In this document: piece after piece, positions 1 through 7,511 of the stretch | How positions within the stretch are numbered: the first letter of the stretch is position 1 | Layout of the letters: every line of letters begins with the position of its first letter | From: JBHJHK01 sp050330975 | GTDB taxonomy: Bacteria; Pseudomonadota; Gammaproteobacteria; Competibacterales; Competibacteraceae | Reading direction: 5' to 3' | Assembly (NCBI GenBank): GCA_050330975.1 | Contig: JBHJHK010000104.1 | Span: 1 to 29,499 of the forward strand | DNA length: 29,499 nt | The notes under the pieces: generated by a model | Databases searched by the model: none | The model's input: only the letters and a program-made list of their open reading frames with translations | What the model was told of the DNA's origin: nothing | Program-made: the position numbers and the translations under genes

Positions 1-90
1 TGGTCGCCCTCCTACTTGGCCGCGTCCTGCGCCGGCGCACCGATCGGGATCGTGCGCCAGTACATCGAGCAGCAGCAGACGCCGCATTAG
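1..90 (+). CDS. tnpA: IS200/IS605-family transposase TnpA, C-terminal fragment
   Basis: Frame 1 is open from the first base to a TAG at 88-90 and encodes the last 29 residues of a protein whose start lies outside the window. The tail begins WSPSYLAASC, continues with GAPIGIVRQYIEQQ and ends shortly after. This matches the conserved C-terminus of Y1 (HUH) transposases of the IS200/IS605 group, in which a WS.SY segment and a G.P...I..YIE.Q helix close the protein. The catalytic HUH motif and tyrosine would lie upstream and cannot be seen. The call rests on this short tail and on the right-end-like hairpin just downstream (136-155). Confidence 0.7.
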   Translation, partial: WSPSYLAASCAGAPIGIVRQYIEQQQTPH

Positions 91-176
91 CCCCCAGACC
101 CAGCATCGAGCCGGACCCGGGGCCGCGCTATCCTTCCCCGCTCTGAAGGGCGAGGCTTGTCGCGCACTTGGTCAAA
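1..176 (+). mobile_element. right end of an IS200/IS605-type element (left part outside window)
   Basis: After the transposase stop there is about 85 bp of non-coding sequence holding an imperfect hairpin at 136-155: arms CCCCGCTC and GGGCGAGG around a TGAA loop, followed by GCTTGTCGCGCA. IS200/IS605 elements have no inverted termini. They carry subterminal hairpins recognised by TnpA, and this composition is typical of their right ends. The exact cleavage point is not determined; the TCAAAC at 172-177 is a plausible boundary, only 2 bp before the end of the next gene. Confidence 0.5.
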
Positions 177-178
177 CC

Positions 179-970
179 TCAGTCATCTTTGGCCCGCTGT
201 CGTTCCCGCAGCTGCGCCACCACCGCTTTGCCCTGGCGAAACTGGTCGGCAAAGAACGTCCGGGTCTCTTTGGGCTGAAAATCGAGCAAGTTGCCCCCCG
301 CCTCGAAGTGACGGGCAAACACGGTGCCGATGGCATAGGTGGCGGCGCCGCCGATGGCGGAAACGGCAATCACCCCAGTGGCGGTGCCCACCCCCGGCAT
401 GCCCTTGGCCAAGCTCGCCAGGCCGATGGCAGCCGAGGTGGGTAGCACCCCGCCCAACAGGGACGCCACCAAGCTCTTGGCCCGGTGTTCGGAGAAGGAC
501 ACGTCGTAGTGATGGGCCAATTGGCGCAACATGCGCAGTTGAATGGTGACCAAGGCCACCAAGTCCACCAAGGGCACCGGCACTAGGGAAGCCCCCATGA
601 CGGCGATCAAGTGATTCTTGACGATGAGTTGGGCGGTGTAGTCCCGCTGGAGGGTATCGGCCGCCCCGGGTAGCCCCTCGTCATCGGTGGCGCCGGTGGC
701 GCCGGTGGCGCCGGTTTCGGTGGGCACGGGGTGGGAGTCGTCTTGAAACTCCCCCGCGGGAGGGGCTTCCCCACTGGCGGGGAGGACCTCGGGGGATTTC
801 TCGGGGGTGTCTGGCGGGTCGAAGTGGGGAGAGGGGGGCGCGCTGGCGGAATGTCCCATGCCCTCTTCGTTGGCATTGGCGGGGTGGGAAGTCAGTGTGG
901 CACTGACGGCGTCTTTGCCTTTGGCGAAAAAATTCACGTAAGCCCCCAAAATGGATAGGTCATTCTCCAC
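179..970 (-). CDS. DUF697 family membrane-associated protein
   Basis: A 263-residue protein. Residues 1-105 are low-complexity, rich in Pro, Glu, Ala and Gly, and include a GAT-GAT-GAT triplet coded by a 9-bp DNA repeat. From about residue 111 the protein matches the DUF697 pattern: a hydrophobic AVMGASLVPVPLVDLVAL stretch, then Q-x-x-M-x-x-x-L-A-x-x-Y, a second hydrophobic segment (about 167-185) and a third, Gly/Ala-rich one (about 192-215). DUF697 domains occur alone or fused to GTPases; their biochemical role is not established. The given start is GTG at 970 with no strong SD. An internal GTG at 937, preceded by a G-run, is a possible alternative. The gene stands alone, with the IS end at its 3' side and the peptide terminator upstream. 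Confidence 0.75.
   Translation of the reverse strand: MENDLSILGAYVNFFAKGKDAVSATLTSHPANANEEGMGHSASAPPSPHFDPPDTPEKSPEVLPASGEAPPAGEFQDDSHPVPTETGATGATGATDDEGLPGAADTLQRDYTAQLIVKNHLIAVMGASLVPVPLVDLVALVTIQLRMLRQLAHHYDVSFSEHRAKSLVASLLGGVLPTSAAIGLASLAKGMPGVGTATGVIAVSAIGGAATYAIGTVFARHFEAGGNLLDFQPKETRTFFADQFRQGKAVVAQLRERQRAKDD
686..712. repeat. three tandem copies of a 9-bp unit (GGTGGCGCC)
   Basis: Three exact head-to-tail copies of GGTGGCGCC lie within the DUF697 gene and code in frame for the Gly-Ala-Thr triplets of its disordered N-terminal region. Gain or loss of a unit would leave the reading frame intact. Confidence 0.85.
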
Positions 971-1021
971 AGTATACGCCAGTTCTCAAACTGTAGATGA
1001 TGGCTTGCCAGAGGGGAAATG

Positions 1022-1056
1022 AAAAACCCGACGTTTCCGGAGGGAAGCGTCGGGTT
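1022..1056 (-). terminator. Rho-independent terminator of the small-peptide cassette
   Basis: On the minus strand AACCCGACG pairs perfectly with CGTCGGGTT (1048-1056 with 1025-1033), and further pairing is possible inside the 14-nt loop region. It is followed directly by a run of five T residues (1026-1022). It lies 68 nt downstream of the stop of the last small peptide gene and is the only strong minus-strand intrinsic terminator I see near the cassette. Confidence 0.9.
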
Positions 1057-1123
1057 CCTGAGCGTGGCTCGAGGAGAGGGACGACTCAGGCCTCAAACCA
1101 GTGCCATCGGTAGCGCCTTTTGG

Positions 1124-1216
1124 TTAGGTGCGGTCGTTGTAGCCGAAGCCGGCGCGGACGCCAGACTTGACCTTGACACCGGCGACGCGCTTAACTTGCT
1201 TGACTTGCTTGTTCAT
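1124..1216 (-). CDS. small cationic peptide, copy A (distal of three tandem paralogues)
   Basis: A 30-codon gene: ATG at 1216, TAA at 1124. The peptide starts MNKQVKQVKR and contains the block AGVKVKSGVRAGFGYNDR shared with copies B and C, ending in Thr. It has eight Lys/Arg against one Asp and no Cys. It has no classical signal peptide or membrane segment. A GAGGAAA Shine-Dalgarno lies 5 nt before the ATG. It is third in transcription order, 143 nt after copy B, and precedes the terminator at 1022-1056. I do not recognise the family. It could be a secreted cationic peptide, a substrate for post-translational modification or a small regulatory protein. No modification enzyme or dedicated exporter is seen nearby. 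Confidence 0.8.
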   Translation of the reverse strand: MNKQVKQVKRVAGVKVKSGVRAGFGYNDRT

Positions 1217-1359
1217 GATATTTCCTCGTCAATAAAAAATAGGGCAAATGAAAGCCTTGGTCAAAAAAATTTGGTCAAAAAGTCTTGGTCAGTGCAAATC
1301 CTCAAAAAACTGGCTGCAAAGATTGCGACCCCAGACGATTTGACCGGTGACGCCGCAAT

Positions 1360-1452
1360 TTAGCGGCGATCGTTGTAGCCGAAGCCGGCGCGGACGCCAG
1401 ACTTAACCTTGACACCGGCGATATGCTTGACTTGCTTAACTTGCTTGCTCAT
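1360..1452 (-). CDS. small cationic peptide, copy B
   Basis: The second of three 30-codon paralogues: ATG at 1452, TAA at 1360. It starts MSKQVKQVKHIAG and shares the full C-terminal block AGVKVKSGVRAGFGYNDR, ending in Arg. It differs from copy A at residues 2, 10, 11 and 30. A GGGAG Shine-Dalgarno sits about 8 nt upstream. It lies 39 nt downstream of copy C on the same strand. Flanking DNA does not align with that of the other copies, so similarity stops at the ORF boundaries. This is what one expects of a selected coding sequence, although gene conversion is also possible. Function unknown. Confidence 0.8.
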   Translation of the reverse strand: MSKQVKQVKHIAGVKVKSGVRAGFGYNDRR

Positions 1453-1491
1453 GACTGTAGCTCCCGATTAATGGTTGCTGTGAAAAGCGAT

Positions 1492-1584
1492 TTAGCTGCG
1501 ATCGTTGTAGCCGAAGCCGGCGCGGACGCCAGACTTGACCTTGACACCGGCGATGCGCTTAACTTGCTTGGCTTGCTTGTTCAT
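1492..1584 (-). CDS. small cationic peptide, copy C (promoter-proximal)
   Basis: The first of the three paralogues in transcription order: ATG at 1584, TAA at 1492, 30 codons. It starts MNKQAKQVKRIAG, then has the invariant AGVKVKSGVRAGFGYNDR block and ends in Ser. An AGAGG Shine-Dalgarno precedes the ATG. Upstream (1585-1753) is a 169-nt spacer after the histidine kinase stop. It contains no minus-strand terminator, so read-through from the two-component operon is possible. It also holds a short palindrome TTGGATTTTCCAA at 1627-1639 that could be part of a separate promoter. No function can be assigned from sequence. Confidence 0.8.
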   Translation of the reverse strand: MNKQAKQVKRIAGVKVKSGVRAGFGYNDRS

Positions 1585-1753
1585 GATTGAGACCTCTCTG
1601 TAGTTGGCGACGGTTGTATTGTGCCGTTGGATTTTCCAAGATGCTGTGGGCATCTGTGACTTTAGATGCGCCCCGACGGGAAGAGTTACGGGTACTGCCC
1701 CGGGGTAGTGGACCAGGGGGCACATTTTGTGGCTTCTTCTGCTATGTCTTTGG

Positions 1754-3271
1754 CTAAGCTGAATAAAACGCTGGAAAAGCCAGGCTGACCCGAAGGCCGG
1801 GATCGTTGTCGTCGAGTTCGAGGGTGGCGCCGTGGAGTTTGGCGACGGCGTTGACCAAGCTGAGCCCCAAGCCGTTGCCGGGTTGGCTGCGGGCGGTGTC
1901 CAGGCGTACAAAGCGCTCTAGGACCCGTTGGCGCTGGGCGGCGGGAATACCGGGGCCGCTGTCGGCCACTGTCAGGCGCGGTCCTCGAGGGGTTTGGCCG
2001 TTGGCTTTGCGGCCACTTTGGCGGGCGGGGGCCAGGGTCAAGGTAATGGACCCGTTGACGGGGGTGTACTTGACGGCATTGTCCAAGAGGTTGGCCAAGG
2101 CCTGGGCCAACAAAGGGCGATTGCCCATCACGGTCATCCCTTCGGCGCTGTGGCAAGCCCAACGGATGCCCTTGTCCTCCGCCGCCGCGGCGTAGAGTTC
2201 GTCGAGGTCGGCCACGAGCCCCGTGAGATCCACCGGCTGCCAGTCGTTGCGCCGCACCCCGGCTTCGGCTTGGGCGATGCTCAACAGGGCGTTAAAGGTC
2301 TTGAGGAGGCCGTCGGCGTCTTCCAAGGTCTGGCCGATGACCTCGCGATACTCCCCGTCACTGCGAGGCTCTAGCAGGGTTACTTCCAGGCGGTTGCGGA
2401 GCCTCGAGAGGGGAGAGCGCAAGTCGTGGGCCACGTTATCGGTCACTTGGCGCATGGCGGCCATGAGCTGCTCGATGCGCTCCAGCATGGCGTTGAGCTT
2501 GCCGTTGAGTTCGTCGAACTCGCTCTCCCGCTCGGTAATGGGAATCCGCCTGGAGAGGTCGCCGGCCATAATTTCCCCGGCGGTGCGGCTGACGGCGTCG
2601 ATTTGCCGCAGGGTGCGCTGACCCATGGAGATGCTCCCCACCAGGGTCAGCAGCAACGTCACGGCACTCACCCCCAACACCACCCCCAAAGTGCGGCGCA
2701 AAAGCGCCGTTTCGGCGTGGAGGTCGCTGCCCACCAACAGGCGATAACCCCCGACCAAATCGGTGACCAGCACCCGCACTGGGGTGTTGTGGACCGGACT
2801 CTCCAAGGGAGAGTTGAATACCTCCCCCAGGGTCAAGGTGGCAAAGCGCTGATGGCCTGGGGGGTGTTGGCCCTTGAGTTTGGCGGGCCAGGTGAAGGGG
2901 CCGCCGGTCAGTTGGCGAGCGTCGGGACCCGTCAAAAGATAGAAGAAAATCTGCCGCCGGCGGCCGTCCTCATCGCTGCGGCGGCGCACTGTCTCCAACA
3001 GGTCCGGTAGGGCACTCTGGTGATAGCGCTGGAGCAAGACCCCAGTTTCCAAGCCCAACCGCTCGTCCACCTGGTCGAGGATGTGGTGGGCGGTAAACCA
3101 GTAGATGACCCCTAGTCCCGTGGCGAATAACAGGCTAAAGCTGGCGGCATAGGCCAACGACAGGCGAAAAGCCGTAGTGCGAAACAGCCGTACCCCGCCG
3201 GTGTGGGGAGGGGGGCGAACCGTTTTGCCGGGACGGCCAGGGCCGGCGGGGGAGACCTGGGGGGAACTCAA
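1754..3271 (-). CDS. sensor histidine kinase (HAMP, HisKA, HATPase)
   Basis: A 505-residue inner-membrane kinase of the classical two-component type. After a cationic N-terminus there is a first membrane segment (about 38-60), a periplasmic sensing region of about 130 residues with no family I recognise, a second membrane segment (about 193-215), a HAMP linker (about 216-268), the phospho-acceptor motif AHDLRSPLSRLRN (His282) and an ATPase domain. The ATPase domain has N-box LANLLDNAVKY, G1 DSGPGIP and G2 GNGLGLSL, so it looks catalytically intact. The start is TTG at 3271; its TTGA overlaps the stop of the response regulator gene, so the two are translationally coupled. The peptide genes follow on the same strand. 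Confidence 0.93.
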   Translation of the reverse strand: MSSPQVSPAGPGRPGKTVRPPPHTGGVRLFRTTAFRLSLAYAASFSLLFATGLGVIYWFTAHHILDQVDERLGLETGVLLQRYHQSALPDLLETVRRRSDEDGRRRQIFFYLLTGPDARQLTGGPFTWPAKLKGQHPPGHQRFATLTLGEVFNSPLESPVHNTPVRVLVTDLVGGYRLLVGSDLHAETALLRRTLGVVLGVSAVTLLLTLVGSISMGQRTLRQIDAVSRTAGEIMAGDLSRRIPITERESEFDELNGKLNAMLERIEQLMAAMRQVTDNVAHDLRSPLSRLRNRLEVTLLEPRSDGEYREVIGQTLEDADGLLKTFNALLSIAQAEAGVRRNDWQPVDLTGLVADLDELYAAAAEDKGIRWACHSAEGMTVMGNRPLLAQALANLLDNAVKYTPVNGSITLTLAPARQSGRKANGQTPRGPRLTVADSGPGIPAAQRQRVLERFVRLDTARSQPGNGLGLSLVNAVAKLHGATLELDDNDPGLRVSLAFPAFYSA

Positions 3272-3954
3272 GGGGCGTCGTTGTTGGCGTGGAGGGTATA
3301 GCCGGCGCCGCGCACGGTGTGGAGCAAGGGGCTTGCGAAGTCTCGGTCGATTTTGCTCCGCAGCCGACTGATGTGGACGTCGACCACGTTGGTCTGGGGG
3401 TCGAAGTGGTAGTCCCAGACGTTTTCCAGCAGCATGGTGCGGGTCACCACTTGGCCGGCGTGGCGCATGAGGTACTCCAGGAGCCGAAACTCCCGGGGTT
3501 GGAGGTGGATGGTCTTGCCGGCCCGACTCACCTTGTGTTTGAGGCGATCGAGCTCCAGGTCGCCCACCTGCAGCACCGTCTGGGGTGCCCCCTGTTGGGC
3601 GCGGCGGACCAGGGCATCCAGGCGGGCCAGTAACTCGCTAAAGGCGTAGGGCTTGACGAGGTAGTCGTCTCCCCCAGCTCGCAGCCCCTCCACTCGGTCG
3701 TCCACTTCCCCCAGGGCGCTCAAGATCAACGCCGGGGTGTGGAGACCCTGCTGGCGCAAGGTGGCGATGACACTCAAGCCGTCTTGCACCGGCAGCATGC
3801 GATCCACCACCAGGGCGTCGTAGCTGCCATCTCGGGCCAAGTGGAGCCCCGACTCGCCGTCTTGGGCGTGGTCGACCACATGGCCACTCTCGCTCAAGCC
3901 CTTGAGCAGGTAGGCCGCCGCTTCGCGATCGTCTTCGATGACTAGCAATTTCAT
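3268..3954 (-). CDS. OmpR/PhoB-family response regulator
   Basis: A 228-residue cytoplasmic transcription factor. The receiver domain (1-115) has the acidic pocket IEDD, phospho-acceptor Asp51 in LVVDRMLP, Ser79 in LILSA and Lys101 in YLVKPYAF. A winged-helix DNA-binding domain (about 128-225) contains the typical REFRLLEYLMRHAGQVVTR and VVDVHISRLRSKID segments. It is the first gene of the operon with the kinase, which overlaps it by 4 nt. Its upstream region is shared with the divergent htrA gene and holds a perfect 14-bp tandem repeat, the arrangement this family usually binds. The signal and regulon are not readable from sequence. Confidence 0.94.
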   Translation of the reverse strand: MKLLVIEDDREAAAYLLKGLSESGHVVDHAQDGESGLHLARDGSYDALVVDRMLPVQDGLSVIATLRQQGLHTPALILSALGEVDDRVEGLRAGGDDYLVKPYAFSELLARLDALVRRAQQGAPQTVLQVGDLELDRLKHKVSRAGKTIHLQPREFRLLEYLMRHAGQVVTRTMLLENVWDYHFDPQTNVVDVHISRLRSKIDRDFASPLLHTVRGAGYTLHANNDAP

Positions 3955-4029
3955 AGCACGGGCCTTGAACTGAGCAATTTATGACCCAACGAACAGTTGA
4001 GCCGGGAACATCGAAGGGGCTTGACCTTT

Positions 4030-4057
4030 CGAACTTTGAACAGCGAACTTTGAACAG
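4030..4057. promoter_or_regulatory. perfect 14-bp tandem direct repeat, candidate response-regulator site
   Basis: CGAACTTTGAACAG occurs twice head to tail (4030-4043, 4044-4057) in the 332-nt spacer between the response regulator (minus) and htrA (plus). OmpR-family regulators bind direct repeats. The position, about 75-100 nt upstream of the regulator ATG and behind a CATAAA -10-like element (minus strand, 3978-3983), would suit autoregulation. Assignment to this regulator is inference. Apart from the repeat at 4251-4271, I see nothing else definite in this spacer. Confidence 0.5.
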
Positions 4058-4250
4058 GTCGTCTTCCCCGGGGCTGGCGCCTTTGAAGCCAATATGGGGG
4101 AGAGCGATAGGATATCAATACCGAGGGCAAACGGGGCGAGAAGTGCCCCGGGCAAAGTTTCAAACTCGTAAGTCAACGGCAATCCCAGGTTAATCCCGCT
4201 GTTCCCACAATGGGCAAATGGCAGTGGCCTTCGGGGTCATCGACCATTTG

Positions 4251-4271
4251 TTTGATCGGATTATTTGATCG
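4251..4271. repeat. 8-bp direct repeat with 13-bp period before htrA
   Basis: TTTGATCG occurs at 4251-4258 and again at 4264-4271, overlapping the start of the htrA Shine-Dalgarno (GAGGAG, 4271-4276). It could be a regulator half-site pair or part of the leader; a chance origin cannot be excluded. Confidence 0.35.
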
Positions 4272-4286
4272 AGGAGATACTATTCC

Positions 4287-5687
4287 ATGATGTACTTACC
4301 ACGGTCGCTGTACTGGACCTCATCCCTTTTGCTGTTGTGGCTAGTGACAGGTCTAGCCGCGGCTCAACAATTGCCCAACTTCGCATCGCTCATAGAGGCC
4401 AACAGCCCGTCGGTGGTCAACGTGCGCAGCACCCGCGGCGCTTCGCCTACGGGCAACTCCGGCTTGCCGGAAAACATTCCCGAGCCGTTTCGGCGCTTCT
4501 TTGAAGACATGCCCAACCGCGGCATGCCCAACCCTCGCTCCCAGGGGTCGGGATTCATCATCTCCCAAGACGGTTATGTTTTGACCAATGCCCACGTAGT
4601 GGCCGGGGCCGACGAGGTGTTGGTGGGTTTGAGCGATCGCCGGGAATACCGGGCCGAAGTGGTGGGCACCGACGAGCGCACCGACGTGGCCTTGCTCAAG
4701 ATCGACACCGCAAGCTTGCCGGCGGTGGAACTCGGCGACTCCGACGCCGTTCAGGTGGGGGATTGGGTGTTGGCCATCGGCTCCCCCTTTGGCTTTGAGC
4801 GCTCCGCCACCCAAGGTATCGTCAGCGCCCTGTCCCGCAGCCTCCCCGACGGCACCTATGTGCCCTTCATCCAGACTGACGCCGCCGTCAATCCCGGCAA
4901 CTCCGGGGGGCCTTTGTTCAATTTGGACGGGGAGGTCATTGGCATCAACGCCCAGATCTACAGCCGCACCGGCGGCTACCAGGGCCTGTCCTTTGCCATT
5001 CCCATCAATGTGGCCATGAATGTGGCCGATCAGTTGCGCACTGAGGGCGTTGTGCGCCGCGGCTGGCTGGGGGTTTCCATCCAGGATATGAACCAGGCCC
5101 TGGCCGAGTCCTTTGGCCTCGAGCGGCCCCAGGGGGCGCTGATCGCCCAAGTGCTCCCCGACAGCCCCGCCGAGCAGGCCGGTTTTGAAGTGGGGGATGT
5201 GATCTTGGCCTTCAACCGGCAAGACATCAATCGCTCCAGCAACCTGCCCCCCATTGTCGGCAGCACCCCCGTGGATCAAGAGGTGCCGGTGGAGGTGCTC
5301 CGCAACGGCCAGCGCCAGACCTTGCAGGTCACCGTGGGGGAACTCGACGAGGACGGTCGCGCCGTGGCTCGCTCCGGTCCCTCTTCCTCCGAGAACCGGG
5401 AGGGCAAGTTGGGCCTGGCCGTCGACGACCTCAACAATCGTCAAAAGAGCGAGTTGGGCGTGGATCGAGGCGTTGTGGTACGAGAAGTCAACCCCACAGG
5501 CCCCGCCGCCCGGGCCGGCGTTCAGGAGGGGGATGTGATTTTGTCCTTCAATAACCGTCCCGTGGAGAGCGCCGAGGATTTCGCCGATATGGTGGTGGGC
5601 GCCCCCGCCGACAAGCCGGCAGTGGTACTCCTCAAGCGGGACGACAACAACTTGTTCGTACCTATCGACATCACCCCCCAGGGCTAG
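4287..5687 (+). CDS. htrA: periplasmic serine protease of the HtrA/Do family (MucD-like)
   Basis: A 466-residue S1C protease/chaperone that degrades or refolds damaged envelope proteins. A signal peptide (about 1-26, ending LAAAQ) directs it to the periplasm. The trypsin-like domain has a complete triad: His103 in LTNAHVV, Asp133 in RTDVALL and Ser206 in NPGNSGGPL. Two PDZ domains follow (about 255-345 and 375-460), each with a GFEVGDVI or GVQEGDVI carboxylate loop segment. Length and architecture fit MucD/DegQ. The start is ATG at 4287, 10 nt after GAGGAG; the next codon is also ATG. It is divergent from the two-component genes, consistent with an envelope-stress circuit, and ends at a strong terminator. 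Confidence 0.96.
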   Translation: MMYLPRSLYWTSSLLLLWLVTGLAAAQQLPNFASLIEANSPSVVNVRSTRGASPTGNSGLPENIPEPFRRFFEDMPNRGMPNPRSQGSGFIISQDGYVLTNAHVVAGADEVLVGLSDRREYRAEVVGTDERTDVALLKIDTASLPAVELGDSDAVQVGDWVLAIGSPFGFERSATQGIVSALSRSLPDGTYVPFIQTDAAVNPGNSGGPLFNLDGEVIGINAQIYSRTGGYQGLSFAIPINVAMNVADQLRTEGVVRRGWLGVSIQDMNQALAESFGLERPQGALIAQVLPDSPAEQAGFEVGDVILAFNRQDINRSSNLPPIVGSTPVDQEVPVEVLRNGQRQTLQVTVGELDEDGRAVARSGPSSSENREGKLGLAVDDLNNRQKSELGVDRGVVVREVNPTGPAARAGVQEGDVILSFNNRPVESAEDFADMVVGAPADKPAVVLLKRDDNNLFVPIDITPQG

Positions 5688-5750
5688 TCATCCAAGGGGT
5701 GGATGTTCCCCGTCCGGCGGGGGACCCGCCGGGCGAGGTTGCCCAACCCC

Positions 5751-5789
5751 CGCCAGGTGAGGCCATAGGCCTTACCTGGCGTTTTGTTT
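5751..5789 (+). terminator. Rho-independent terminator after htrA
   Basis: Positions 5751-5764 and 5768-5781 form a 14-bp stem (CGCCAGGTGAGGCC with GGCCTTACCTGGCG, one G-T pair) with the 3-nt loop ATA, followed by TTTTGTTTG. It lies 63 nt past the htrA stop and just before the end of the convergent M20 gene. Confidence 0.95.
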
Positions 5790-5792
5790 GCC

Positions 5793-7108
5793 TCATTGGG
5801 GGCGTTTTTCCAACCCACACCATTGGGCGACGAACAAGGCGATGGCCGCCGTGGCCCGCTGGATGGACGCGAGGCTCACCCGCTCGTCGAAGCCGTGGAC
5901 GTTTTCAGCCAACGGACCGTAGACCAGGGCGGGGCAATCGCCGTAGAGGGCGTAGACCCGGGCGTCTAGATACGCCGTACTGGTGCGCTCTGCCAAGGGT
6001 TGGCCGGTGGCCGTTTGATGGGCCCGTCCCAGGGTGGCCTCGGCGGCGCTCCCCGGGGTGAGGGTATAGCCGGCGGTGGTAAAGCCGTTGTAGGTCACTC
6101 GGGGGGGATTGTTGGCCAAAAACGGTTGGCTAGCCGCCGTGGCGGTGAGGTTTTCCTCGATCTCGGCCATGGCATCTTTGGGGTCGGTACCGGGGTAGAA
6201 GCTGGCCCGCATATCCAAGGTACACCAGGCGGGTACCGATGAGGCCCAGTCGCCGCCGTGGATCTTGCCGACGTTGAAGTTGATGGGGTGGGGGAGGTCT
6301 TTGTGGTGGGGATGGCGGTGGCGCTCCTCGTTCCAGCGGGCCTCCAGGGTTTTGAGGCCTTGGACGAGGGCAAAGGCCGCCTCGATGGCGTTGGCCCCGG
6401 TGTGCCCCTGGGAGACGTGGACGGGGTGGCCCTTGACGTGGATCTGAAACCACACCACCCCCACGTTGGCCCGCACCAACGCCAACCCCGTGGGTTCGGA
6501 GATCAGCACCGCATCGGCTCGGTAACCCCGCACCAGGCAGGCCAAGGTGCCGTTGCCGGTGCTCTCTTCTTCGCACACTCCCTGGAGGCTCACCGTGGCG
6601 GCGGGTTGGAGGCCTATGCTCTTGAGGGCTTCCAGGGCGAACAGGTTGGCGATGACCCCGGCCTTCATGTCCCCGGCTCCTCGGCCGTAGAGCCAGTCGC
6701 CGTCGAGGTGGGGTTCGAAGGGGGGGGAGTGCCACAGGTTGGCCGGTCCGGCGGGCACCACGTCTACATGGCCATTGAGGATCAAGGAGCGGCCAGTGGC
6801 CTGTTGGGGCGATGGATACCCACCACGTTGAGGGCGTTGTCATAGCTCACCGCCACTGGGGAGAAGCCCGGGTGATGGCGGATTTCCTCGGGATCCACCA
6901 CAAAGGCGTCCACGGCATAGCCCTTGGCGGCGTACAGGCCCCGGAGGACGTCGGCGGCCGTGTGGGTGTGACCCCGCAGGGAGGGGCAGCGCACCAGGTG
7001 TTGGGTGGCGTCGAGTTGGGCGGGAAACTGGCTGTCGACGGCGTCGACGATCTCCCGACCCAGGGCATCGGTCAAGGGCACGGGAGAAGGGGGGTTGGAG
7101 GGATTCAC
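5793..7108 (-). pseudogene. M20-family deacylase/peptidase (ArgE/DapE/ACY1-like), frameshifted
   Basis: Two adjacent minus-strand frames together encode one zinc-dependent amidohydrolase of about 438 residues. The N-terminal part runs from a GTG at 7108 (preceded by GAGGAG) and reads VRCPSLRGHT and LNVVGIHRP, then falls into a TGA at 6782. The other frame continues with GRSLILNGHVDVVP, YGRGAGDMKAG, CEEESTGNG and ENVHGFDERV, which supply the metal-binding His/Asp/Glu residues. Continuity is restored by adding one base near the GGGG run at 6806-6809, giving HRP-QQATGRSLILNG. All catalytic motifs are intact, so this is either a recent inactivating deletion or a sequencing error. The substrate (acetylornithine, succinyl-diaminopimelate or another N-acyl amino acid) is unclear. 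Confidence 0.82.
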
Positions 7109-7154
7109 GGCAACGCTCCTCGAATTGATCCACCGGTAGTGGTTATAAGGTAGG

Positions 7155-7511
7155 TCAACCGAGTTTCCTGCGCCCGCTGCCAACCCAATTCTGACCGGGC
7201 AATAGGTGTTGGCCATCCATCAAGACCCGATCCAAGGCTCGGCCGCGCTCGGTGAGGCCGTAGACCACCCGCAGGGGTTTGGCCGATAGCTGGCGGCGAA
7301 ACACTAGCCCCTCCTCTTCCAGAATCCGCAGTTGCTCCCTCAAAACCTTGGCCGACAGATCCGGCCACTGGCGGCGCATTTGGGCAAAGCCCAGGGGGCC
7401 CTGGCGGCCCATGCTCCACAACATGTGGGCTACCCACTGCCGGGACAGCACTTTGAGCAAGGGCTCTAAGGGACAGCGTATCCCTTTGTCGGGGTCTTGG
7501 TCGTGGGTCAC
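7155..7511 (-). CDS. HxlR-family transcriptional regulator
   Basis: A 118-residue winged-helix DNA-binding protein. The N-terminus has the family-typical Cys in GIRCPLEPLLKVLSRQW. Then come the recognition-helix region FAQMRRQWPDLSAKVLREQL and the wing VFRRQLSAKPLRVVYGLTERG. HxlR proteins bind as dimers and often answer to redox or electrophile signals; the conserved Cys is the usual sensor in such members. The start is GTG at 7511. The M20 gene lies downstream on the same strand (47 nt to its GTG), so it may be a target or operon partner. Upstream, 227 nt separate it from the divergent secreted repeat protein. Confidence 0.9.
   Translation of the reverse strand: MTHDQDPDKGIRCPLEPLLKVLSRQWVAHMLWSMGRQGPLGFAQMRRQWPDLSAKVLREQLRILEEEGLVFRRQLSAKPLRVVYGLTERGRALDRVLMDGQHLLPGQNWVGSGRRKLG

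Noticed and set aside
1019..1363. 114-codon plus-strand frame across peptide copy A
   Set aside because: Contains the terminator and the antisense of copy A; the minus-strand genes have SDs and paralogues, this frame has neither.
1696..1722. Terminator between the histidine kinase and the peptides
   Set aside because: TGCCCC/GGGGCA arms can pair, but on the minus strand they are followed by GTACCCG, not a T-run.
4353..5444. 363-codon open frame antisense to htrA
   Set aside because: Lies entirely opposite a gene with an intact catalytic triad and two PDZ domains; its translation is low-complexity Gly/His/Ala-rich, as expected for an antisense frame in GC-rich DNA.
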